Positions 1 to 9,525 of a stretch of 19,552 bases of DNA are shown here, in pieces. The notes under the pieces are model-generated. The model ran no database searches. It saw only the letters and a list, made by a program, of their open reading frames with translations, and had not been told where the DNA came from. This stretch comes from Annulohypoxylon bovei var. microspora (Eukaryota; Ascomycota; Sordariomycetes; Xylariales; Hypoxylaceae), in the NCBI GenBank assembly GCA_022836615.1, contig MU405482.1, positions 1-19,552 of the forward strand, written 5' to 3'. Within the stretch, counting starts at the first letter, position 1; every line of letters begins with the position of its first letter. Made by a program: the position numbers and the translations under genes.

Positions 1-1140
1 TTTTTTAATTTTTTTTTATTAAAAATAACATTAATTAATATATTAAAATTAAATAAATATATAATTTATTAAAGTTATTATATAATAATTTTAACATTAA
101 AATTTAAATTAAAAATAATTTTTATAAATTTAATATATAATTAAATAAATAATTCTTTAAATTTTATACATTTTTTATATTATTAATAAATAAAAAAAAA
201 ATCTTAATATTTAAATAAAAAAAAAAATTAAATTATTAATTAACCATTAATTTCCGTATTTAAACACTTTATTATTACTTAAATAAAAAAATAAAATTTA
301 TTAAATTTAAAAATTTTTATTTAATATTAATTTAATAACGCATTAAAATTATTTAAAAAAAAGTTAACTTTATAACCTTTTAATTTTAATTTAAAGTTAA
401 GGTTATTTTTAACGTTACGAAAGTAACTCCCACCGGTTTTAACATTCTTTGTTTAATTACGGAAATCATAACCCGGGCACGTATAAAAAAACTTTTTTAA
501 GTTCTTTTAATTCTTTGTTAACGTAACGTTTTCGCAACGTTTAACATAAACTTAATTTATTATTCTTGTGGGTAAAAAAGTTACTTTTTTAATAATTGCT
601 TAATGCGTAATGCGAAAACCGGAACAATGGTTATTATCTTAGAAAAAAAAATAATAAAACATAATAAAAACGACGTTAATTTAAAGTCGGGGAAAAATAA
701 CGTTTAAATAAAGTTTCTAACTTAAGCTTTTTTTTATGTATTTACTTATTAACATTTATTTTTATTAATTTTAATTCTTTTAACTTTATAATAAAAAAAT
801 TATAATTTATAATTAATATATCGATTCGTTTACGAAGCGTAAGCGTGGTAATGACGATGTAAACGTTAATAAATACCGAAACATAAATATATATAATCGT
901 TAACTAACGAAACGCGCGTTTAATAATAAATGCATAAAACCTCCTTACCACTTAATTTAATTAATTTATTATAATTAAAAGCTTTAACGGATAAACCATT
1001 AATTAAATTAATAAAGCAATTTATATTAACATTTAAATATAAGGTAAAAATTTTTACAACGTATTTATTTTTTTAATAAACTTAAGAAACCGCTTTTAAT
1101 TTTAAGTAATATTAAAGTTTAAATTTTTAACGAAATACGA
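1..1140. other. Decayed AT-rich DNA, no gene recognised
   Basis: This stretch is nearly pure A+T with scattered CpG-containing words. At about 420-700 and 820-920 the G+C is slightly higher, and there CpA and other C-containing words remain on the plus strand. No reading frame gives a recognisable domain. A minus-strand frame continuing from the candidate remnant at 1201-1440 runs on towards 780, with a stop every 10-20 codons, but I cannot identify it. RIP-mutated transposon sequence is the most likely content, by analogy with the rest of the window. Confidence 0.6.
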
Positions 1141-1200
1141 TATTATATTAAATAACCGGCATTAATAATTAATTTTCCTTAAATCGTTACTTCTTCACCA

Positions 1201-1440
1201 TCGTTACGCCCTTAATATTACGTTGAAACTTTCCATTTTTCAAAAAAACGTAAATAAAATTATATAAAAAAATATAAAGCGCCGTAATCGCCTTTAATCT
1301 CGTACCTTAAAAGAAAAGTAAACCATTATAACGTTTATATATTTTATAATAAACCTTATAATTAAAATAAATTAATAATTCTCCGTTATTATCCCACTTT
1401 TTCTTTTTTAATTTCCCGTTAAACCCCCGATATATCCCAT
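1201..1440 (-). pseudogene. Possible decayed coding segment, unidentified
   Basis: Read on the minus strand, one frame crosses about 80 codons with a single TAA. In sequence of this composition roughly one codon in ten should be a stop, so about eight were expected. The translation contains several Trp, Gly and Tyr residues, for example a Gly-Trp-Trp-Tyr-Gly cluster just upstream at about 1437-1451. Beyond about 1200 and 1470 stops become frequent again. I do not recognise the family; it does not match the reverse transcriptase, integrase or MULE domains found elsewhere in the window. Plus-strand C is well preserved here (CpA retained, TpG almost absent), so mutation hit mainly one strand, and this may account for part of the frame's openness. 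It is a weak candidate. Confidence 0.3.
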
Positions 1441-1499
1441 ACCACCACCCATTATAAACGTTTATTTAATTTTAAGTTTAACGTTTATTAAAAAAATAT

Positions 1500-4400
1500 T
1501 ACGTTTTTAATAAAACTTTAACGTAACTTATAAATTATTAAACGTTTTTACTTTATTATATTAAAAGTTTAATTTAACTTTTAAGGAAAAATTATAATAA
1601 AAAAACAATCTTATTTAAAAGTAAATTATAAAAAAGCTTTTTTTTTACTTATACGATTTAACCGAAATATTCTTAAAAAAAAATAACGATTTATTACCGC
1701 TTTATTAACCTTCCGATTATAAAATAAACTTAAAAAAAAGCGCTAACCCCATTAAGTTACACCTTTTTTATAATATAAATACGAAACATTTACGGGCTTT
1801 AAAAAAATATTTATCGAACCATTTACGTAAAAAATGAATCGTATTTAATGCGGTTAAATATAAATCCTTCGTTTTTTTTACGAAAAAATTAAAAAATAAT
1901 TTAAAGTTTTATATTAATTATTAAAAATTAAACGCTTATATTAAAAAAAATTATTATTTTTTTTTTTTAATTAATAAAATGTTAAAAAGGATTTTTAAAA
2001 TTAAAGTTTTTATAAAACTTAATATTTATTAAATTTTTTATTACATTAAAATAAATTTTATTTTAAAAGATTTTATTATTTTTTAAATTTATTTTAAATC
2101 ATATAAATATTACATATTCTTTTTTAAATTAAATAATAAACTTAATATATTTTAAAAATATATTAATTAAACTTTTTTTTTATTTTTTAATAATTTTTAC
2201 ACGACGTATATAAATAATATTTTAATTTATTTAAAAGATTTATTTTTTTATAAACATTATATGTAATAAATGTTAAAACGTTTATATTTTATTAACTTAT
2301 AAATTAATATTTAAAAAAACAAGTTTTTAATTATAAAAATTAAATTCTTAAAGTTTATTATTTTTATTTTTAATGTGGTTATTAATTAAAATAAAATTAA
2401 AGTGGTTTAAAATTAAAAAATATTTTTTTAAATTTAAAAACTTTAATCGTTTTTAAGTTTTTATAATTTTTATCGATAATTTATATTAAAATATAATTAA
2501 ATTATAAAGTTTTTATATTTTTTCATTATTATTTCGTATTAAATTTAAATTAATGAATATATTAAAATGTTTAAAACATTAAAAATAATTTTAACCACCT
2601 CTTTAATTTTAAAGCACTTTTATAAAAATTAAAAAACCAAATTAAAAACTAACGTTTTTAATGAAATAATCTTTAAAGCTTTTTTATAATTAAACAAATT
2701 AAAGGATTAACATTTAATGATTTTTTTCTTTAAAATAATAATCTTTTTAAAATATAATTATTTCGTTTATAATAAAAAGCTTTTCACCATTATAATAATA
2801 ATAAAACTTTAAAAATATATATTTATTTTATTAAATAATAAATTCAATATATTTATAAACCATTAATTATTACAATATTTCGCCATTAAAAAAATATTAA
2901 ACTTTTATTAAATTAATTAAAATAAATATTTATTTTAATTTAATTATAAATTATATTATCGTTTAAAAAAAGAAAATATAATAATTAACGTTTTATTTTA
3001 AAAAATAATTAACTTAACCATTTAAAAAGCGATTAAAAAATATAATTAATTCGTTATTTTATTATTTTTTTTAATATTTTATAATAAAATAAATCTTTTA
3101 TAATTTTTAATCGATAAGCTTTTAATAAACTTATTATCCTTTAACTTTTAATATATTTTAACCGTAATAAAAGTTTTTAAAAAAAAATTATTTTAAAATA
3201 TTAAGTTAATTAACATTATTTTAATAATTAATTAAAATATTATTAAATTAAAAACATAATGTAAATAAATTAAAAAAAAAAAAAATGGGTATGTTTTATA
3301 AAATAAATTATTATTTTTAAAAAAGAAATTAATAATCTTAAATAATAAAAAGTTTTATATTAAATTATATAATAAATTTTATTATCCTTTAAATTAAACG
3401 TATTTAAATCGAAATAAAATATATATAATAATATTAAAAAAATATTCATAATTTAATATAAAAACATTTATAAACCATTATTACATTCATTATAAATAAT
3501 ATTAAAAAAATTAAAATCTTAAAATTAAATTAATAAATTTGTTTTAATTATTCTTTATTAATAAATAAATATAATAATATATTTCGATAAATTTTAAATT
3601 TATATTTTTTAATTATAAAAAGTTTAATTTAATTTTAATAATTATTAATTAATTAAGTAAGAAACTTTTTTTATTACCCACATATAAAATTTATACCGTT
3701 ATATAATTCATAAACTTGTATTATAAGCACGTTTAATGCATTTATAAGATTTTTAAAATAATTATATTTAATAAAAATCTTTAATTTATAACCGCTTTTT
3801 TAGATAAATTAATTAAACTTACCGAAGTAAACCTTCGTAAATTAATAATAAAACACTTATAATCCGATAATTAAATAAAAATTCTTAATTAATTCATTTA
3901 AATAAAATTACGACCTTTTATGGATTATTTTTAAAATAATTAATTAAAAATATTACTTTACTTAAATTTTACGTACGTTATTTAATTATATTTAAGCATA
4001 AAGTTTTTTTTCGTAAAAATGGAAATAAAATTCATTTTAAAAATAATTTTTAATTAATAAACTTACATTTATAAATTTAAAACTTTTTAAAAAAAACTTA
4101 ATCGTACCGTTATTTAATTATTAACGAAGCGTTAAATTTTTATTATATAATAAACTTATAAAAACTTTTTATTAACATAAGATTATTAAAGCGAATAAAT
4201 TAATAAAAAAAAATAATTAATAAATTAAATAATAAATAATTAAATATATATTTATAAAAGTAATTAATAAATAAATTACCTTTATAATAACTTAAATTAT
4301 TTAATGATAAATCTTTTTAAAATGTTAATAAAACCTTATTATAACACTTTCAAAATTAATTTACTTTTAAATATAAAAATCCATTAAATTTTAAACACAA

Positions 4401-4984
4401 GTTAATTAATTAAAGCTTTAAATAATTTAATTTTAAAGTAAATAATAAATTTTTTATTTTTAATAAAAATTAATAAAAAATAAAAATATAAAATATTTAA
4501 AATATTAAATTTTAAATTTTTTAAAAGAAAACTTTAATATAAAATAAATTAAATAAATTATAACCTTAATTTAACGTGGTACTTTTTTAAGGACTTTTTT
4601 AACACGTTAATTAAAATAAAAGATTTTTATAATTTATACTTTAAAATTGTTAATCCTTTAATTAGATTCCGGTAATAAATTAAAGCTATTACGGAAAATA
4701 AAATATTAAAAATAATAAATAAAAATAATTTATTTACCATAAGAAAAAAAAAAATTAAAAAAATAAATTATAAATGTATTAATAAATAACTTATTTTTTT
4801 TATAAATTAAATTTTTTTTTAAAAAGGGGAATTATATAATAACATTTAATTATTATTATTTTTAAAATATATTAATAAAATTAATTAATTAATATTTTAA
4901 TTATAAAGTTAATATATAAAAACCTTTTAAAAGAAACTATTTTATAATTTTTTTTTTTTTAATTTTTTATTTTAAATATTTTTG
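1500..4984. other. Decayed AT-rich DNA, probable gag/5' region of the downstream retroelement
   Basis: About 3.5 kb of extremely A+T-rich DNA. No frame keeps a recognisable domain and I found no zinc-knuckle or protease motif. A Ty3/Gypsy element with pol starting near 4985 should have its gag, protease and 5' LTR upstream, so part of this stretch (perhaps 2.5-4.9 kb) probably belongs to that element. This is inferred from element architecture, not from sequence matches. No tRNA primer-binding site or LTR boundary could be placed. Confidence 0.4.
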
Positions 4985-5700
4985 TTAATAAAGTACGTGA
5001 TCCCGCCGTCGTATAAATTTTATTTTAATTAAAAACTTATTTATCATAATAAATTATAAAGTTTTTAACGTTATTTTAACACGTGATTATTACTCGTTAT
5101 TATTAATTAAAAAAACTTTATAATTTTTTTATAAAATTAAATGGTTAATTAAAATTAACGTTAAAATTATATTTTATAAATTATAAATAAAAAAATAAAT
5201 AAATAAAAAACCGTTTTTTATATTTAATTTAAAATTTTCGAATAATTAATTATATTTTTTAAATTATGCGGGACGTTAACGACGTTTTAACGTTATATTA
5301 ATAAAATTTTATTTAATTTTTTAAATAATTATTATTTAATATATATAAATAACGTGGTAATTTATTTAAACGAATCCCGTAAAAATTATATAAATAAAAT
5401 TAAAACGATGTTAAAACGTTTTAATAACGTTAATTTAAAATTAAATTTTTTTAAATGTTTTTTTACCATAAAAAAAATTAAATATTTAAGTTTTATTATT
5501 ACGATAAAAAAAAAATTAAAATAAACTTTAATAAAATTATAACCATTAAAAAGTAAAAACTATTTATAAACGTACGAAAAATTCGTAATTTTTTAAAGTT
5601 CGTAAATTTTTATAAAACGTTTATTAAAAAATTTAATAAATTAATTACTTTTTTAACCATTTTAACGAAAAAAAAAACCTTTTTTAAATGAAAATAAAAA
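4985..5700 (+). pseudogene. Reverse transcriptase domain of Gypsy pol, RIP-degraded
   Basis: In the intact family this domain copies the element RNA into DNA inside virus-like particles. Frame 3 from 5001 shows the N-terminal fingers, then a segment aligning with the conserved Asp-Tyr-Arg-x-Leu-Asn region (5052-5069), then the first catalytic motif, where Asp now reads Asn (5157-5159). Frame 2 follows with the Phe-Gly-Leu-Cys-Gly-x-x-x-Thr-Phe region (about 5256-5288) and the Tyr-x-Asp-Asp box at 5342-5353, which now reads Tyr-Ile-Asn-Asn because both Asp codons suffered G-to-A. A Lys-Cys-x-Phe stretch comes next. At about 5590 the frame changes to 1 and the connection motif Phe-Leu-x-Phe-x-x-Phe-Tyr follows. 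Several in-frame TAA codons and two frame changes make it non-functional. Confidence 0.92.
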
Positions 5701-6155
5701 ATAAACGCGGCGTTTAAAAAATTAAAACACTTATTTATCACCGCATCGATTTTAATTTATTAAAACCCCGATCGGGAAACGTACTTAAAAACGGATTATT
5801 CGGGGTGGGTTTTAAAAGCTTATTTTTCATAAAAAAACCATAATAAAATATTAAAACCCGTGGTTTACCATTCGGTAAAATTATTATTAACCGAATATAA
5901 TTACGAAATATACGATAAAGAATTTTTAACGATCGTTAAATCGATAAAAACATAATAAAAAAAGTTATAAAAAGTAATTAAATTTTTTATAATTTTTATA
6001 AATTATAAAAACTTAAAGTATTTTATAATTATCCGTAAATTAAATGAACGTTAAATACATTAAAAATAAACTTTATTAAAATTTAATTTTATTATAAAAT
6101 ATCGAATTAATAAAAAAATAAAACGATCCGATGTTTTATTAAAACGAAGTTAAAA
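5701..6155 (+). pseudogene. RNase H domain of Gypsy pol, RIP-degraded
   Basis: This domain would remove the RNA strand during reverse transcription. Frame 1 continues from the RT connection. An Ala-Ala-Phe-x-x-Leu-Lys lead-in lies at 5707-5727, followed by the Thr-Asp-x-Ser-Gly-Trp catalytic motif. Its Asp codon (5794-5796) is intact. A Tyr-x-x-Tyr-Asp-Lys-Glu motif near 5900-5920 keeps its acidic residue as well. The terminal His-Lys-Asn-Leu-x-Tyr-Phe motif is readable at 6001-6024 with the first His codon changed. The domain ends with the Lys-Tyr-Arg...Asp-x-Leu motif of gypsy RNase H near 6100-6140. About 140 codons contain several TAA codons. This is the best preserved part of the element. 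Confidence 0.93.
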
Positions 6156-6399
6156 TATCCCGGTAAATTAAAAAAACGAAAAAATAATAAATTATATATA
6201 ACGTTTATTTAAATAAAAATGATTACTTTTAATAAAAACAACGGTAATAAACATTTAAATGTTTTTAATAAATATTATTAAAATGTTAAAAAAAAAAAAT
6301 AATATCGAATTAAAGTTTCGTAATTATATTTATTAAAAAAAAAATCTTTTATAACGAAAATTTATAAACTTTATAAAATTAAAAAGTCGTTAAAAATAT

Positions 6400-7110
6400 A
6401 AATTTTAAAACGATTTATAAAATTATTAATAAAAACGATTATTATTTTCCGTTAATTTTTAAAAATTATAAGGTTTTAATTATTAAATGTAATTTAAACG
6501 ATAAAAAAATTATATTATTTAAAAAACGAACGTAAATATTAAATTAAAAGTTTTTTAAAACGGTTATAATTTAAAATGTTTATAATTTTTACGTTACGGG
6601 TTATTTAAAAAAAAATAATATTATCGCGATCGTTTTAAAGTTTTTTTATTAATTAATTATAAAATAAAATATACGAAAATTTTATAAAAATTACGATATT
6701 TACGGCCGAATTTACGTTTAACGAATTTAATGAAAAAAGTTATTAAAACTTTTATTTATTTCCGATCGTTATTTTTTAAAATTATTTATTAATTTTATAA
6801 TAAAAATATTAATAAAAAAAAAAAAAATTTTCGGTATTTAATAATAATTATTTATCGGTTATTAAAATGGGTTTTATTAAAAACGATAAATATTATAAAA
6901 ATTAAAATATATATTATAAAATTTATATATATTTACGTTAAATATTATAACTTTTTTACGGTAATAATATTAAATTAAAAAAATAATTAAACGAACGTAT
7001 TTTAAATAAAACTTTATAAATTAATAAAAGTAATATAACGTTTATTTATTATTTTTAATTTAAAAATTAATAAATTTATAAAAAAAAAATTAAAAAATAT
7101 AAATATATTT
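6400..7110 (+). pseudogene. Integrase zinc-binding domain and DDE core of Gypsy pol, RIP-degraded
   Basis: The integrase would insert the element cDNA into chromosomes. In frame 2 (6410-6490) the Asp-Tyr-Tyr-Phe-Pro motif of the HHCC domain is followed by a Cys codon at 6488-6490. In frame 1 the core is readable from about 6840. The first catalytic position aligns with a Tyr codon (6853-6855). The Ser-Asp-Arg-Gly motif lies at 6970-6981 with Asp now Asn (6973-6975). The Pro-Glu-Thr-Asp-Gly-x-Thr-Glu motif ends at a Lys codon (7081-7083) where Glu is expected. The second and third positions are 35 residues apart, exactly the D-35-E spacing. Nearly every change in these motifs is G-to-A or C-to-T. 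Between 6500 and 6780 the sequence is too decayed to align. Confidence 0.85.
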
Positions 7111-7686
7111 ATGGTATTTTTTAATTTACATATAATTTAATTAATTAAAAATGTTATTTATAACGATGGTAATAATTAATAATTAAAATATAATGGCCGG
7201 GTTAAACCTTTTTTATATAACGTATAAATATTATATACATTTAATCAAATAAATCGTTAATAAAGTTTTAAATAAATCATTTAAAAATAATAAACCGTAA
7301 ATTTTATAATTAAAATTAAAAAAATTAACGAATATATTTAAATTATTATAATTATAATTTAAAAATGTATAAAATGTATAATAAATTAATTTTAATTAAA
7401 AAATCTTAAATATAAAATAAACGATAAAATTTAATTAAATTTAAAAAATATTATAATATTATAATTTAAGAAAAAATTCTTTTAATTATATACGAAATAT
7501 AAAATAATTAAAATAATTAACCTTTATATAATAAAATTAAATGTATTTATAAAAATTTAATTATAATTTTATACCGAATTATTTAAATTAATAATTATAA
7601 ACCCGTTATTATTTTAAATATAAAACGACGTTTAACCATTATTTTTCATTAATTAAAATAACGAAAATTTTAAATATATTATTAAA

Positions 7687-7830
7687 GAAATTTTATAATC
7701 GGAAAATAAGCGTAAAAAACGAAGTATACGTAAAATAATATTAATTAAATAAAAAGGTTATATAAAGCCGACGTGGAAGTTTTAAAAAAAGTTAAAAAAT
7801 ATAAAAACTTTAAAAACGTTTTATTAACGA
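7687..7830 (+). pseudogene. Chromodomain at the integrase C-terminus, RIP-degraded
   Basis: In frame 1, about 48 codons align with a chromodomain of the retrotransposon type. They start with Glu-Ile-Leu and pass a Lys/Arg-rich stretch. The strand equivalent to Tyr-Leu-Val-Lys-Trp-Lys-Gly-Tyr lies around 7729-7764, with Trp changed to TAA. The Pro-Thr-Trp-Glu motif is at 7768-7779 with its Trp (7774-7776) intact and Glu changed to Lys. Chromodomains of chromoviruses bind methylated histone H3 tails and direct integration. It lies about 600 bp after the integrase core, leaving room for the integrase C-terminal region, which I cannot read clearly. Confidence 0.85.
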
Positions 7831-8756
7831 TTTAAGGTAAAAAAACGGGATAAATAAAAAAGCCTTCGCAATTATAAACTTTAAAAAATAAAAAATAAAA
7901 ATATTATTACGGGTTAAAAACCCGGAAAATTAATTAAAATAAAAATTAATATAAATTTACATTATAATTATAAATGTAATAAATATAAGTTTTTATAATA
8001 AAGTTATTAATAATTTTAAATGGGTCGTTAAAATTATTAAAATATATATAAAAAAAGTTTTTATATTAATTAATTTAATTTATATTTTTAAATATAAATA
8101 TTATAATTTTAAAAATAAAAAGTTATTATTTTTTTTTATTAATAAAAATAACTTTATTTTTAATCCCATATAATATAAGTTTACCATTATTTATAAAAAC
8201 CGTTATAAAATTTTTTTTATAAAAATGTATTTTTTAAAATTATTATTAAAGTATACGGTAATAAAATTAATTTAAATAATGTATTATTTTTTAAATTATT
8301 AATATTTATTATAACGTTATTTTTACGGTTATAATTAACGTTTTATTATAATTAATACTTTTTTATTACGTGAATTTTTACGTGTAAATGCAAGTTTTAA
8401 ATTTATTTAAAGTTTTTATTAATAAAAACTTTTTTTTAAATATTTATTTCGCGTTAATAAAATGATTATTAATAGTTTTAAAGTTATTAATAAACTTGAA
8501 AATTTTACGTTTAAAGTTTTTTTTAATTTTTAAAAAAATAACTTTAATTTATTTTTTTTTTAAAAATTTATTATAACATTTTTAAATAAAAGTTTATTAA
8601 TATTAATAATAAATAAATAATATTTTTTAACCATGTTTATAAGTTTATTAAAAAAATTATTATTTTTAAAAACATGTTTTTATTTTATTTCGAATAATTC
8701 CTTTAATAAATTTAATATTATATCGTAAAAATTAATAAAATTTTTAAAAACTTTAT
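7831..8756. other. Decayed AT-rich DNA, possible 3' LTR region
   Basis: No coding signal is recognised. By position this should hold the polypurine tract and 3' LTR of the Gypsy element. A purine-rich run at about 7834-7852 could be the tract, but no matching upstream LTR was found, so the LTR is not called. Confidence 0.4.
7910..7924. repeat. Short perfect inverted repeat (hairpin)
   Basis: Arms CGGGTT (7910-7915) and AACCCG (7919-7924) are perfect complements around an AAA loop. G+C-rich six-base arms stand out in this AT-rich setting. It lies about 80 bp after the chromodomain and could be an LTR-internal signal or chance. Confidence 0.5.
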
Positions 8757-9215
8757 TTAATAAATAAATTAATTAATTATTTAATTAATTGTTAAATTAA
8801 TTAACTTTTAAACCAAGGTTTTAATTAATTAATTAATTAATTAATTAAGTATTTAATTAATTAATTTATTAATAAATTAATTAAATGTTTAATCATTTAT
8901 TTATTTAATTAATTAATTAAATTATTATTTAATTAATAAATAAATTAATTAATAAGTCGGTTAATTATTTAATTAATTATTAAATTAATTAAGCAAGTAA
9001 TTAATTAATTAATTAATTAATTAACCAAGTATTTAATTAATTAATTAATTAATTAATTAATTAAATATTTAATTAAATGTTTAATTATTTATTTAATTAT
9101 TTATTTAATTAATTAATTAATTAATAAATTAATTAAATTTTTAATTAATTTTTAAACCAGCTTTTTAACCAAAGTTTTAATTAATTAATAAGTTAATTAA
9201 TTAATTAAATAAATG
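8757..9215. repeat. Degenerate TTAA tandem array (RIP product of a TGAC/TGAT array)
   Basis: About 460 bp made almost only of TTAA and TTAAT words, with a few islands such as ACCAAGG near 8813-8819. Aligned in reverse complement to 14352-13840, each TTAA corresponds to a GTCA, ATCA or ACCA word in the partner. The array was therefore a tetranucleotide-like repeat whose CpA and TpG sites have nearly all been converted. Confidence 0.88.
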
Positions 9216-9525
9216 AATGGTAATGTTTTCCGAACGGATTTTATTTTTTTTTCCACCTTATTACCCCCGTTTTTTACCCCGTTTCCCACCCCTTTTCCTA
9301 CCCTTTTTCCACCCCGTTTTTTACCCCGTTTTCCACCCTTTTCTTAAACTTTTTCCCAACTAATAACTCTTTGCGAAGAAAAATTTTTAAGGTTTTTTTT
9401 TTCTTTTTCCCGGTCCCCGTAACTTTAAGAAAGTAAAAACGCCCCGGAGTTTACGAAGGTCGCGTTTTCCCGGACATTGTAAAAAGCCGTACCGGGTAAA
9501 AAAAAAAAAAACCTTAAAAATTTTA
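9216..9525 (-). repeat. GC-rich head with C-rich minisatellite, partly RIP-mutated
   Basis: This is the inverted counterpart of 13524-13835. It holds about eight C-rich units of the type CCACCCCGTTTT (9255-9350), then a conserved block around 9374-9505 with the words TTTGCGAAG, CCCGGTCCCCG, ACGCCCCGG and GTACCGGGT. Differences from the partner are mostly G-to-A and C-to-T at TpG and CpA. CpG, CpC and CpT sites largely survive. Confidence 0.88.

Larger units (their letters stand above)
4985..7830 (+). mobile_element. Ty3/Gypsy chromovirus-type retrotransposon remnant (pol region)
   Basis: The domains come in the Ty3/Gypsy order: reverse transcriptase, RNase H, integrase zinc-binding domain, integrase DDE core, then a chromodomain. 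Copia elements place integrase before RT, so that order rules them out. A C-terminal chromodomain marks the chromovirus lineage, whose integrases target chromatin. The reading frame moves from frame 3 (5001-5185) to frame 2 (about 5190-5585), frame 1 (5590-6150), frame 2 (6410-6490) and frame 1 (6840-7830). Small indels have therefore accumulated on top of point mutation. In-frame stops are nearly all TAA, as expected from C-to-T and G-to-A change at CAA, CGA and TGG codons. LTRs could not be delimited, so the coordinates cover pol only. The element is inactive. Confidence 0.92.
8757..9525 (-). repeat. RIP-mutated inverted copy of the 13524-14352 repeat unit
   Basis: The reverse complement of 13524-14352 aligns along this whole stretch. 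The GC-rich part (9216-9525) matches base for base, apart mainly from C-to-T and G-to-A changes. The array part (8757-9215) matches with only CA-to-TA and TG-to-TA type changes plus some length differences (about 770 bp here, about 830 bp there). Homology stops at the shared AAAAATTTT on the inner side and near 8757 on the outer side. Facing copies 4 kb apart could fold into a long imperfect stem. This copy is saturated with RIP-type change, whereas its partner is nearly free of it. Confidence 0.92.
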
